40,973 bases of DNA. It comes from GWE2-51-13 sp041736705 (GTDB lineage: Bacteria; Bacillota_I; Bacilli_A; Erysipelotrichales; Erysipelotrichaceae). How positions within the stretch are numbered: position 1 is the stretch's first letter; the number at the start of each line of letters is the position of its first letter. Position numbers and translations under genes: made by a program. Positions 32,549 to 39,577 of the stretch are shown piece by piece. The notes under the pieces are model-generated. The model was given only the letters and a program-made list of their open reading frames with translations. It was not told the DNA's origin and ran no database searches. The DNA lies in the NCBI GenBank assembly GCA_041736705.1, contig JBGSTC010000013.1, forward strand, positions 1-40,973, read 5' to 3'.

Positions 32549-33268
32549 TTACTTTGCCTTCAATAGGTCAGTTACGACGGCATAGGCGATCAATAAGCCC
32601 GCGGTGGAGGGCACGAAGCTGATGCTTCCGGGGGTTTGACGTTTCCTATGGCTCCCGTTTTCATCGAGGTCGACGTCATATCGTTTGACGGGTTCTTCGG
32701 TGGAATAGACGACTTTCAAGGCATCGATCCCCCGTTTCCGCAATTCATGGCGCATCACTTTCGCCAAGGGGCAGACGGTGGTTTCAAAGACATCACCGAT
32801 CTTCAGGCGGGTCGGATCGAGTTTGTTGCCTGCGCCCATGCTGGAGAGGATCGGTATACCCAGAACTTTGCAGCGTTGGACCAACTCGAGTTTCGCACTG
32901 ACCGTATCGATCGCGTCGACCACGTAGTCATATTCCGACAGATCGACTTGATCCGCGTTTTCCGGCAGATAAAGCATCGGTAACTTCACCAGTTTCAGTT
33001 CAGGGTTGATATCCAATAGACGGTCCCCCATCGCATCGACTTTCTTCTTACCCAAGGTCGAATGCAGTGCCGGGAGTTGCCGGTTCAGATTGGTGAGATG
33101 GATGTCGTCATCGTCGATCAGGGTGATCGATCCGATCCCGGAACGGACAAGGGCTTCGGCCGTGTAACTTCCGACCCCGCCGATCCCGAAGACTGCCACT
33201 TTGCTTTCATTGAGCTTCTTGATTCCGTCGGCACCGATGATCAATTCGGTTCTTGAAAATGGGTTCAT
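32549..33268 (-). CDS. tcdA: tRNA threonylcarbamoyladenosine dehydratase (TcdA/CsdL)
   Basis: A 239-residue E1-like (ThiF/MoeB superfamily) enzyme that cyclises t6A at position 37 of ANN-decoding tRNAs into ct6A, using ATP. The nucleotide site is VFGIGGVGSYTAEAL; LTNLNRQ supplies the conserved arginine, and the family-specific C-terminal half has SSMGAGNKLDPTRL and GDVFETTVCPLAKVMR. The ATG at 33268 is used because AAGGCGG lies seven bases before it; the ATG at 33274 abuts that site. TcdA normally works with a CsdA/CsdE sulfur partner, and a broken desulfurase gene lies 5 kb away. Confidence 0.92.
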   Translation of the reverse strand: MNPFSRTELIIGADGIKKLNESKVAVFGIGGVGSYTAEALVRSGIGSITLIDDDDIHLTNLNRQLPALHSTLGKKKVDAMGDRLLDINPELKLVKLPMLYLPENADQVDLSEYDYVVDAIDTVSAKLELVQRCKVLGIPILSSMGAGNKLDPTRLKIGDVFETTVCPLAKVMRHELRKRGIDALKVVYSTEEPVKRYDVDLDENGSHRKRQTPGSISFVPSTAGLLIAYAVVTDLLKAK

Positions 33269-33293
33269 TTGCATCCGCCTTTCAGATAGTTAG

Positions 33294-33323
33294 AGTATAC
33301 CTTGCATAAATCGCAGGAAACAA
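33294..33323 (-). promoter_or_regulatory. Promoter of tcdA
   Basis: TTGTTT (33318-33323), 18 bp, TATACT (33294-33299) on the minus strand. It overlaps the divergent queT promoter, so the two may compete for polymerase. Confidence 0.55.
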
Positions 33324-33330
33324 GTAGAAT
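33302..33330 (+). promoter_or_regulatory. Promoter of queT
   Basis: TTGCAT (33302-33307), 17 bp, TAGAAT (33325-33330). The leader of about 18 bases leaves no room for a preQ1 riboswitch. Confidence 0.68.
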
Positions 33331-33354
33331 AGGCACTGGATTTCGGAGGTTCTT

Positions 33355-33879
33355 ATGAAACAAAACGACGTACAGAAATTAATGAAGATCGCGATGATCG
33401 CGGCTGTGTATAGCGCAGTGTCTTTGCTTTTGGCACCCCTGAGTTTCGGGGCGATCCAGATCCGGGTCGCGGAAGCACTGACCCTGTTGCCGCTCTTGTC
33501 TTTCTTGCCGGTGTGGGGATTGACCCTGGGCTGCGCCTTGACCAATCTGATCGGGGCGATGACCGGTGTCAACATCCTTGGCTTCTGGGACGTATTGTTC
33601 GGGACCCTTGCGACCTTGGTCGCCGCGTACTTCACGTATCGATTCAGATCCGTGCGATACAAAGGCATCCCGTGGTTGAGCGCCTTGTTTCCCATCATCG
33701 TTAACGGTATCATCATCGGGGCGGAACTGGCCATCCTGCTTGATCCGACCTTCAGCGGATTCCTTATTTTCGCCGGCTATGTCGCCTTGGGCGAAGCCTT
33801 GAGCGTGCTGGCGATCGGGCTTCCGTTGATGCGCCGGATGGAAAAAGGCAATTTCGCAAAATACTTCAGCGTTTCCTGA
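33355..33879 (+). CDS. queT: QueT-family queuosine-precursor transporter (ECF S component)
   Basis: A 174-residue membrane protein with five or six hydrophobic helices. FGAIQIRVAEALTLLPLL near residues 31-48 is the QueT signature, and GCALTNLIGAMTG and the late GYVALGEALSVL helix also match. QueT imports queuosine precursors such as preQ1, probably using a shared ECF energising module, which is not adjacent. GGAGG lies before the ATG. Divergence from tcdA places two tRNA anticodon-region modification genes side by side. It ends with a strong terminator. Confidence 0.9.
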   Translation: MKQNDVQKLMKIAMIAAVYSAVSLLLAPLSFGAIQIRVAEALTLLPLLSFLPVWGLTLGCALTNLIGAMTGVNILGFWDVLFGTLATLVAAYFTYRFRSVRYKGIPWLSALFPIIVNGIIIGAELAILLDPTFSGFLIFAGYVALGEALSVLAIGLPLMRRMEKGNFAKYFSVS

Positions 33880-33886
33880 GACTTAG

Positions 33887-33911
33887 GCGTCGATCAGTCG
33901 ACGCTTTTTTT
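33887..33911 (+). terminator. Terminator of queT
   Basis: GCGTCGA-TCAG-TCGACGC followed by T7 on the plus strand. The stem lies across the stop codon and last codons of the convergent GrpB-family gene. Confidence 0.9.
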
Positions 33912-34610
33912 ATACCCGATTACGATCTCTTCCGCAAGTCCGAGGAGGTGTTTACTTACCTTTCCATCCCCAATCAGTCGGATCACATGGAAAGGATGAA
34001 GTGTGAACCGGATTTCCCCCGGGAAATCCCCGTCGGTTTTAAGAAGGATCGTGTTCGAGTCGATTCGTTGTCTGGTATGAAGTTGACCGTTGAGTTCATA
34101 GGATGTTCTGCCGGTTTCGCTCGCTTTGATCTTGCGGATGGTTTCGCCTTTCCCTTCGATGTAGGCGTCGATGTCGTTGGGAAATCGGTCCGCCATTTCA
34201 AGTTTGATTCGGGAATATTCTGCTAGATATTCAGTGTTAGCCCTCAGACTGTCGCGTAGGGCGAGATGGCTGAGATATGCGTCGCTTTGAGGTAGGACGA
34301 CATAGAGATGGTGGCGCATGAACGAACTGCTCCCGTAGCCAAAGGCAAAGCGTTCGGGAATCCCAAGGTCGCCTCTGAAAAAATAACCACGCTTTTCCAA
34401 AAGGGCACGAACACTCGGCAAGTCCTCTGAATGTTTCAACACGACATCCACGTCCAGGATCGGTTTGGCGTGGCAGCCTTCGACGGATGTGGATCCGACA
34501 TGCCGGATCGCCAATACCTCTTCATCCAGGATTTTGGTCAAATGGGTGCACAGCCGGACGAATTCGTTTTTCCACTTTGCTTGATAGGGGGAGACATAGA
34601 CTCGCTTCAT
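33894..34610 (-). CDS. GrpB family protein with an unexplained C-terminal extension
   Basis: A 238-residue protein. Residues 1-163 match the GrpB (UPF0157) family, a nucleotidyltransferase-like fold with RHVGSTSV (36-43) and the acidic ILDVDVVL (51-58). Residues about 165-238 go beyond the usual 165-180 length; they contain a predicted beta-rich stretch and the segment HPFHVIRLIGDG but no family I recognise. The start overlaps the SDR stop as ATGA, and it ends the zinc-uptake transcript. Function of the GrpB family is not settled. Confidence 0.72.
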   Translation of the reverse strand: MKRVYVSPYQAKWKNEFVRLCTHLTKILDEEVLAIRHVGSTSVEGCHAKPILDVDVVLKHSEDLPSVRALLEKRGYFFRGDLGIPERFAFGYGSSSFMRHHLYVVLPQSDAYLSHLALRDSLRANTEYLAEYSRIKLEMADRFPNDIDAYIEGKGETIRKIKASETGRTSYELNGQLHTRQRIDSNTILLKTDGDFPGEIRFTLHPFHVIRLIGDGKVSKHLLGLAEEIVIGYKKSVD

Positions 34611-35377
34611 TGACGGGATCCCTGGATTTTAGCCACGCTTTTGCGTGCGACACGCCGACCGAGGACGATCGTCAGGAAATGCAGGAATTGGTTGCGGAAA
34701 CCGGAAATCGCGATCGCTTTGTTGCGTTTGGCATCCCGAATCGCTTGTCGCACGACGTCGTCGCTACCCATGAGAAAGAGATTCTGCCCGAGCGCGCGTT
34801 TGGGTCCGGTATGGTCGAAGAATTCCGTCAGGGTCGGACCCGGACAGACGGCGACCACGTGAACGTTGAAGGGCAGCAATTCTTCATGTAACGCTTCGCT
34901 AAGTGAAAGGACGAACGCTTTGGATGCATAATACGCCGCCATGTAGGGACCGGCCGTAAACCCGGCCATCGAGGCGATGTTCAGGATCGACCCTTCGCCG
35001 CGTGCTTTCATTTCAGGGATGAAGGCATGGCAAAGTTCGCTGACCGCACTGATGTTGACGTCGATCAGTTCCTGGACGCGGGGATAGGGCGTCGATTCGA
35101 AGGTCGAACCGATCCCGAACCCGGCGTTGTTGACAAGGATGCCGACTCTTCCAAGACACTGCCGGATGATGATTTTCCGACCTGCGATCGATGAGAGATC
35201 GGCGGAAATGACTTCCACCTTCACGGAATATTTCGCTTCGATTTCGGTTTTCAACTCTTCTAGCCGATCGAGACGGCGTGCCGTCAAGATCAAGTTCTTC
35301 CCTTCCATCGCATAGCGGCGCGCGAAATCCGCGCCCAGACCGGAGCTGGCTCCGGTAATCAGTACGTATGTTTCCAT
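34607..35377 (-). CDS. Short-chain dehydrogenase/reductase
   Basis: A 256-residue NAD(P)-dependent oxidoreductase of the classical SDR family. The cofactor motif is TGASSGLG near residue 8, with ARRLDRL suggesting NADP preference; NNAG follows, and the catalytic set is Ser in NIASMAG and Tyr-x3-Lys in YYASK. Start 35377 has GGGGGAG before it; the ATG at 35395 lies inside zur without a site. It stands ten bases after zur and overlaps the GrpB gene, so it belongs to the zinc operon transcript, but its substrate is unknown. Confidence 0.85.
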   Translation of the reverse strand: METYVLITGASSGLGADFARRYAMEGKNLILTARRLDRLEELKTEIEAKYSVKVEVISADLSSIAGRKIIIRQCLGRVGILVNNAGFGIGSTFESTPYPRVQELIDVNISAVSELCHAFIPEMKARGEGSILNIASMAGFTAGPYMAAYYASKAFVLSLSEALHEELLPFNVHVVAVCPGPTLTEFFDHTGPKRALGQNLFLMGSDDVVRQAIRDAKRNKAIAISGFRNQFLHFLTIVLGRRVARKSVAKIQGSRQ

Positions 35378-35387
35378 AGTCTCCCCC

Positions 35388-35810
35388 TTAGGCATCGTGT
35401 TTCACCTTCGATAACCGCATTCTCTCAAGACATTCCGCGCAATACCCGAACACTTCGACCCGGTGTTCCGTGATTTCAAAGCCTTCCGCTTGGACATGCA
35501 CGTCCTCGTGGATCGGGCAATCCTCCAATTCGAAGCGTTGATGACAGCCGACGCAGACGGCGAAGTGTTTGTGTTCATGCCGGTTTAGTTCAAATAATGT
35601 GTGATTGACATCCATCCCTGCGATCCGCAGAATCATTTTTTCCTGTTCGAATTGTCCCAGGACGCGATAGACGGTCGACAGCCAGAAATCCCCTTGATTG
35701 ATTTTGGCGTGGATTTCCTTGGGCGACAACGGTTGGGAAGCCGCTTCCAGGATTTTATAGATGGCGACACGGGATTTCGTGCGTTTCATTCCTTTGGGCC
35801 AAGCTTTCAT
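35388..35810 (-). CDS. zur: Fur-family regulator, probably the zinc repressor Zur
   Basis: A 140-residue metalloregulator with an N-terminal winged helix (to about residue 80, STVYRVLGQFEQ recognition region) and a C-terminal dimerisation domain. The structural zinc site is CVGC with CAEC; histidines in NRHEHKHF and the PIHED region fit the regulatory site. Fur, PerR and Zur cannot be separated by sequence alone, but the gene overlaps znuB as ATGA and closes a znuA-znuC-znuB operon, which strongly favours Zur acting with Zn2+ as corepressor. A Fur-type palindrome lies before znuA. Confidence 0.85.
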   Translation of the reverse strand: MKAWPKGMKRTKSRVAIYKILEAASQPLSPKEIHAKINQGDFWLSTVYRVLGQFEQEKMILRIAGMDVNHTLFELNRHEHKHFAVCVGCHQRFELEDCPIHEDVHVQAEGFEITEHRVEVFGYCAECLERMRLSKVKHDA

Positions 35811-36613
35811 TTTGCCAACCCCTTCCTTGAGGTAAGGGCGATCAAGCCGAGATAGGTGAATACCCCAAGAAGGACGATCGCACCGCCCGGTTTGATGCCG
35901 AAATAGAAACTCAGGATCAAGCCGGTGACCGTAAAAAACAAGCCGAACAAGATTGAATAAACGGTGGTTTGTTTATAGCTTTTCGCGATCCGCATCCCGG
36001 ATAAAACCGGCAGGATCGCCAAGGATGAAACGATCAGCGCCCCGACAGTCTTCGCGGCGATACTGACGCTCAAGGCGGTCAAGGTCATGAAGACCATGTT
36101 GACAAGACGTACGTTGACGCCGCTGAGCCGGGCGAAGGTTTCATCCAAGGAGACGGAGAACAACGAACGATAGAAGATCAGGAAGACGGTGAAGACGACG
36201 ACGCTCCCGATCAGAATCAAGAGATATTCGTCATCGGGGATCGCGACGATGCTTCCGAAGAGAAAGGCGTTGAAGTTGGTTCCGCTCTTGGTGAAATCGG
36301 AGAGGATCGCAGCCAAGCCGATACCTAGCGACAAGACGACCGCGATGGCGGTTTCGCCATATTCGGGGAGGACTTTGCGGAGTTCGTCCAAACCGAACAC
36401 CGCCAGGATACACGCTAAAATCGCGCTTAACACCGGATTCATCCCGACCACCAAGCCAAAGGCTACACCGGCCAAAGAAACATGACTAAGAGCGTCAGAA
36501 ACCATCGACATGCGTTTGAGGACCAGGACTTGTCCGATGGCGGGGACGATCAAGGCGACCAAGACGCCGACAATCACCGCCCTGCGCATGAATTCATAGT
36601 TGAACAGATCCAT
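35807..36613 (-). CDS. znuB: Zinc/manganese ABC transporter permease (ZnuB type)
   Basis: A 268-residue ABC-3 family membrane protein with about eight or nine helices. Signatures are RRAVIVGVLVALIVPAIG at the start, RMSMVSDALSHVSLAGVAFG (the coupling region to the ATPase), and SLAILPVLSGMRIA. The start at 36613 has AAGGAGGA and overlaps the ATPase gene by 20 bases. The Zur gene and the histidine-rich ATPase tail support zinc over manganese, though the family transports both. Confidence 0.88.
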   Translation of the reverse strand: MDLFNYEFMRRAVIVGVLVALIVPAIGQVLVLKRMSMVSDALSHVSLAGVAFGLVVGMNPVLSAILACILAVFGLDELRKVLPEYGETAIAVVLSLGIGLAAILSDFTKSGTNFNAFLFGSIVAIPDDEYLLILIGSVVVFTVFLIFYRSLFSVSLDETFARLSGVNVRLVNMVFMTLTALSVSIAAKTVGALIVSSLAILPVLSGMRIAKSYKQTTVYSILFGLFFTVTGLILSFYFGIKPGGAIVLLGVFTYLGLIALTSRKGLAK

Positions 36614-37343
36614 GGGATTCCTCCTTGTGCGGGTGGCTGTGTTTGTGGCGCAGTTCTTCTTCGATCTGCGACTTCTCCAGTTCGACGATCGAGGTTTCTT
36701 CCAGGCAATACACGGTATCCGCGAACTCCTTCGCCAAACCCATGTCATGGGTGATCACGATGATCGTCGTGTTGCGTTTCATATTGATTTCCTTCAGTAG
36801 TGCGAAGAACGTGTGGGAGAAGGAAGGGTCCAGCGACGAGGTGGGTTCGTCCAACAAAATCGCATCGGGGTCGCACATCAGGGCTTGGGCGAGGAAGACC
36901 CGTTGGATCTGTCCTCCGGATAAATCGGATAACAATGTATCCGAACTTTCAGGCAACCCGACCAAATCCAAAGCGTCGACCGCTTTTTTCCGGTCTTCCA
37001 TCGTATAGCGATCCAACCATTTCTTGCGTCCGTTGAGTGCGGACAAGACGACTTCCTGGGCGGTCGCGGGAAAACCGCCGTGTTGTGCGGCGGCGTTTTG
37101 TCTGACATAGGCGACATGTCCTTTGGGATCAATCCGTTGGTCTTTTTCATCGATCCATCGGATTTCCCCTTCCTGCGGGATACTGACACCGCATAACAGG
37201 TTCATCAGAGTACTCTTGCCCGACCCGTTGGCGCCGACGATGACGCAGAATTCACCGGGTTTCACACTGAAATCCGTTTCTTCGATGATGCATCGGTTTT
37301 GGTAGCAAAACCGTAAATGTTCTCCTCTTACCCCAAGATTCAT
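36594..37343 (-). CDS. znuC: Zinc ABC transporter ATPase (ZnuC type) with His-rich tail
   Basis: A 249-residue ATP-binding protein. Walker A is GANGSGKST, the Q-loop is VRQNAAA, the signature LSGGQIQRVFL, Walker B ILLDEPTSSLDP and the switch histidine ITHDMG. The C-terminus carries HKHSHPHKEESH, a cluster of five histidines in twelve residues that can bind zinc and may report its level to the importer. It begins one base after the znuA stop, with GGAG before it, and overlaps znuB. Confidence 0.91.
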   Translation of the reverse strand: MNLGVRGEHLRFCYQNRCIIEETDFSVKPGEFCVIVGANGSGKSTLMNLLCGVSIPQEGEIRWIDEKDQRIDPKGHVAYVRQNAAAQHGGFPATAQEVVLSALNGRKKWLDRYTMEDRKKAVDALDLVGLPESSDTLLSDLSGGQIQRVFLAQALMCDPDAILLDEPTSSLDPSFSHTFFALLKEINMKRNTTIIVITHDMGLAKEFADTVYCLEETSIVELEKSQIEEELRHKHSHPHKEESHGSVQL

Positions 37344-37344
37344 A

Positions 37345-38208
37345 TTAGTTCGCTCCTAACGCGATTTTAAGTCCATCCAGATTCTTTCCCATGAGGCTGA
37401 AGTAATTTCCCCCTGCCTTGATATCTTCTTCGCTTAAACTTTCGATCGGGTTGAGTGTCATGATGATCGCCTGGGTTTCGTTGGCGATCGCTTCGGCGAT
37501 CTTGGGATCCAGATTCTCTTCACTGAAGATCACCGGAATCTTCTCCTCATTCACCAGATCGATGATTTCCTTGAGTCGCTTTGCATCCACGTCCCCCTCG
37601 GGGTTCGTCCCGGCGATGGATCGTTGGGTCAGACCATAGGCGAGGGCAAGATAGGAGAAGGCATCGTGGGCGGGGACGAAGAGATCGCGTTGCCGATTCT
37701 CGAGGGAAGTTTCAAACAAATCATCCAATTCTTCCAGTTCTTGCACTAATAATTGTGTATTGGCACGATAGGTCGCTTCGTTTTCAAGATCTTTTTCGAT
37801 CAAGGCGTTTTGGATCTTGATCGCGATTTCCTTCGCCAGCATCGGGTCGAGCCAAATGTGCGGATCGTTCTCATTTCCCAATAGTCCGTCGCCGGTACGC
37901 ACGATCAAGGTGTCTTTCAATCCCGAAGCCACTTCATCGAGCCAGGATTCAAAGCTGGAACCGATGGCCAAGAGCACATCGCTCTTGTCCAAAAGGATGC
38001 GGTCTTGCGCACTCAGTTCGAAATCGTGCGCTTCGACCCCCGGCGGAACCAGATTCACCACATCCACCAAATCTCCCCCGATCCGACGTGCGAACTCTTC
38101 CAAGACATACACACCGACGACGATGGACAATTTATCATCGCTTGGTTTTTTAGCACAGCCCGACAAACTCAACGTCAGGACGATAAGTATCGTTAGTATT
38201 CGTTTCAT
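37345..38208 (-). CDS. znuA: Zinc-binding lipoprotein of the ABC importer (ZnuA type)
   Basis: A 287-residue substrate-binding protein of the cluster A-I (ZnuA/TroA) family. A lipobox LTLSLSGC directs lipid attachment at the outer face of the membrane. Metal ligands are expected at the histidines in VEAHDFE, NDPHIWLDP and VPAHDAFSY, with the acidic residue in SEENLDP. It lacks the His-rich loop of Gram-negative ZnuA; the histidine cluster is on ZnuC instead. The start at 38208 has GGGAG upstream; an in-frame ATG at 38220 overlaps that site. It opens the six-gene operon. Confidence 0.88.
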   Translation of the reverse strand: MKRILTILIVLTLSLSGCAKKPSDDKLSIVVGVYVLEEFARRIGGDLVDVVNLVPPGVEAHDFELSAQDRILLDKSDVLLAIGSSFESWLDEVASGLKDTLIVRTGDGLLGNENDPHIWLDPMLAKEIAIKIQNALIEKDLENEATYRANTQLLVQELEELDDLFETSLENRQRDLFVPAHDAFSYLALAYGLTQRSIAGTNPEGDVDAKRLKEIIDLVNEEKIPVIFSEENLDPKIAEAIANETQAIIMTLNPIESLSEEDIKAGGNYFSLMGKNLDGLKIALGAN

Positions 38209-38221
38209 TCTCTCTCCCACT

Positions 38222-38236
38222 TGCGAAACATTCGCA
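38222..38236. promoter_or_regulatory. Candidate Zur operator before znuA
   Basis: TGCGAAA-C-ATTCGCA is a 7-1-7 palindrome with one mismatch, the geometry of Fur/Zur boxes (B. subtilis Zur sites are also 7-1-7). It lies 14 bases upstream of the znuA start, where a repressor would block transcription. Confidence 0.62.
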
Positions 38237-38272
38237 TCTAGATAAAGGATAATTCATTTTACACAGAATGAA

Positions 38273-38304
38273 AAGGATAAAGCCTTTCAACGGGCTTTAT
38301 CCTT
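38273..38304 (-). terminator. Terminator of corA
   Basis: AAGGATAAAGCC and GGCTTTATCCTT form a perfect 12-bp stem with an 8-base loop, then TTTTC on the minus strand. The T-run is short, so it may be leaky or act mainly as a 3' RNA-stabilising hairpin. Confidence 0.65.
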
Positions 38305-38309
38305 CTTTA

Positions 38310-39305
38310 CTAGAACCATTTTTTCCGTTTAAAGTAGATGACCATGGTGATCGCGATCGCGGCCATGACTGCCAGAGCGAACGGATATCCGTAGATCCAT
38401 GGGATTTCAGGCATGTATTTGAAGTTCATGCCATAGACACCGGCGATGAAGGTTAGGGGGATGAAGATGGTCGAGATGATGGTCAACACCTTCATGATTT
38501 CGTTCATCCGGTTGGAAATGCTGGAAAGATACAGATCCATCATTCCCGAAAGCAGTTCGCGATACGTCTCGATCGAATCGATGCTTTGGTAGACATGGTC
38601 GTAGACATCCCTGAGATAAGGGATCGTTTCCTTATGGATTTCCTTGGGTTGATCGCTCAACATCCGTGAGATCACCTCACGCAAAGGCCAAATGGCTTTA
38701 TGCAGGAAAAGGAGGTCACGCTTGTATTGTCTGAGGACACTCAGGAGACTGATGTCCGGATGTTCGAGCAGTTCTTCTTCCCTTTCATCGATTTTTTCGC
38801 CCAAGACTTCCAAGACGTCGAAATAGGCGTCGACGATCGAATCCACGATGGCATAGACCAAATGATCACTCTTGCCTTTCCGTAAGTTACTTTCCGGATT
38901 CTCCAAACGCTTGCGAACCCCGTCGAAGACATCGCCATGCCGTTCTCCGATCGTGATCACGGTGTCCATGTCAAACAGAATCGACAACTGTTCGAACACC
39001 AACTCCTCGTCGGCATAGTAAATCATCTTCAACATGACATACGCGTATTCGTCGTATTCTTCGATCTTGGGTCGCTGGCCGACGACCAAGACATCCTCCA
39101 CGATCATCGGATGGATCCCGAAGGGTTCCAAGATGCTTTCGATGCGGTCATGGTCGCTGATTCCGTCGACGTTGATCCAGGTGACGGTCGGCACGAACGG
39201 TCGGGAATCGTTCACATAATCGGTATAGGCGATTTTCTTGATTTCCTTGGGTGAATAGATCGTGACTTCGACAGCTTGGTTGTTTTGGATCTCGGTTACA
39301 TTCAT
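38310..39305 (-). CDS. corA: Magnesium/cobalt channel CorA
   Basis: A 331-residue pentameric Mg2+ channel subunit. A large cytosolic alpha/beta domain and long stalk helix (HKAIWPLREVISRML region) lead to TM1, which ends in the selectivity motif GMN of AGVYGMNF. TM2 is FALAVMAAIAITMVIYF, followed by basic KRKKWF. The start at 39305 has GAGGGA before it and lies 22 bases past the predicted transcription start; an in-frame ATG at 39335 would fall upstream of the RNA start. No M-box leader is possible, since the leader is too short. Confidence 0.92.
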   Translation of the reverse strand: MNVTEIQNNQAVEVTIYSPKEIKKIAYTDYVNDSRPFVPTVTWINVDGISDHDRIESILEPFGIHPMIVEDVLVVGQRPKIEEYDEYAYVMLKMIYYADEELVFEQLSILFDMDTVITIGERHGDVFDGVRKRLENPESNLRKGKSDHLVYAIVDSIVDAYFDVLEVLGEKIDEREEELLEHPDISLLSVLRQYKRDLLFLHKAIWPLREVISRMLSDQPKEIHKETIPYLRDVYDHVYQSIDSIETYRELLSGMMDLYLSSISNRMNEIMKVLTIISTIFIPLTFIAGVYGMNFKYMPEIPWIYGYPFALAVMAAIAITMVIYFKRKKWF

Positions 39306-39333
39306 CGTCTTCCCTCTTTCGCAGCTTTCCTTC

Positions 39334-39342
39334 ATTTTAGCA
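39334..39342 (-). promoter_or_regulatory. Extended -10 promoter of corA
   Basis: TGC-TAAAAT on the minus strand. No good -35 is visible at 17 bp. It supports the later of two corA starts. From about 39343 to 39442 I see nothing else. Confidence 0.5.
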
Positions 39343-39442
39343 CACTCTTTGTCTTTCTACGCATTCCCCCGATAAACCCTTCACCAAAACCGATGAATGG
39401 CGTTGTGATTGAACTTTTTCACCTTATCTTGCCTATTCGTTC

Positions 39443-39470
39443 TTTTCACCCGACATCTTGGTGGTATAAT
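39443..39470 (+). promoter_or_regulatory. Promoter of the antiporter leader RNA
   Basis: TTTTCA (39443-39448), 16 bp, TATAAT (39465-39470) with a TGG extension. Transcription should start at about 39477, exactly where the leader fold begins. Confidence 0.75.
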
Positions 39471-39476
39471 ACCCAC

Positions 39477-39562
39477 GGGAATGAAGTACTCCCCTAGCTC
39501 TGCTAAAACCGCCAACGGCTGATGACTTCTACGATCTTTGGATCGCGGTCACGGCTTTTTTT
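39477..39562 (+). ncRNA. Candidate cation-responsive riboswitch with terminator platform
   Basis: An 86-base structured leader directly before a cation/proton antiporter. GGGA (39477-39480) and TCCC (39490-39493) close a hairpin whose loop holds GAAGT (39483-39487); this can pair with ACTTC (39525-39529) as a pseudoknot. AGC (39496-39498) with GCT (39518-39520), and the inner CCG-CCAA-CGG, make a second arm. In the alternative fold TGAC (39523-39526) and CGATC pair with GATCG and GTCA (39541-39551), giving a stem followed by T7 (39556-39562): a terminator that consumes the pseudoknot strand. Ligand binding would thus switch the gene on. The core reminds me of the nhaA-I (Li+) class, with DUF1646 (Na+) as an alternative; this is recalled, not searched. 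Confidence 0.65.
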
Positions 39563-39577
39563 AAAGGAGGAATCGAA

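Noticed and set aside
33280..33354. PreQ1 riboswitch before queT
   Set aside because: The predicted leader is about 18 bases, and no preQ1-type hairpin with an A-rich tail is visible.
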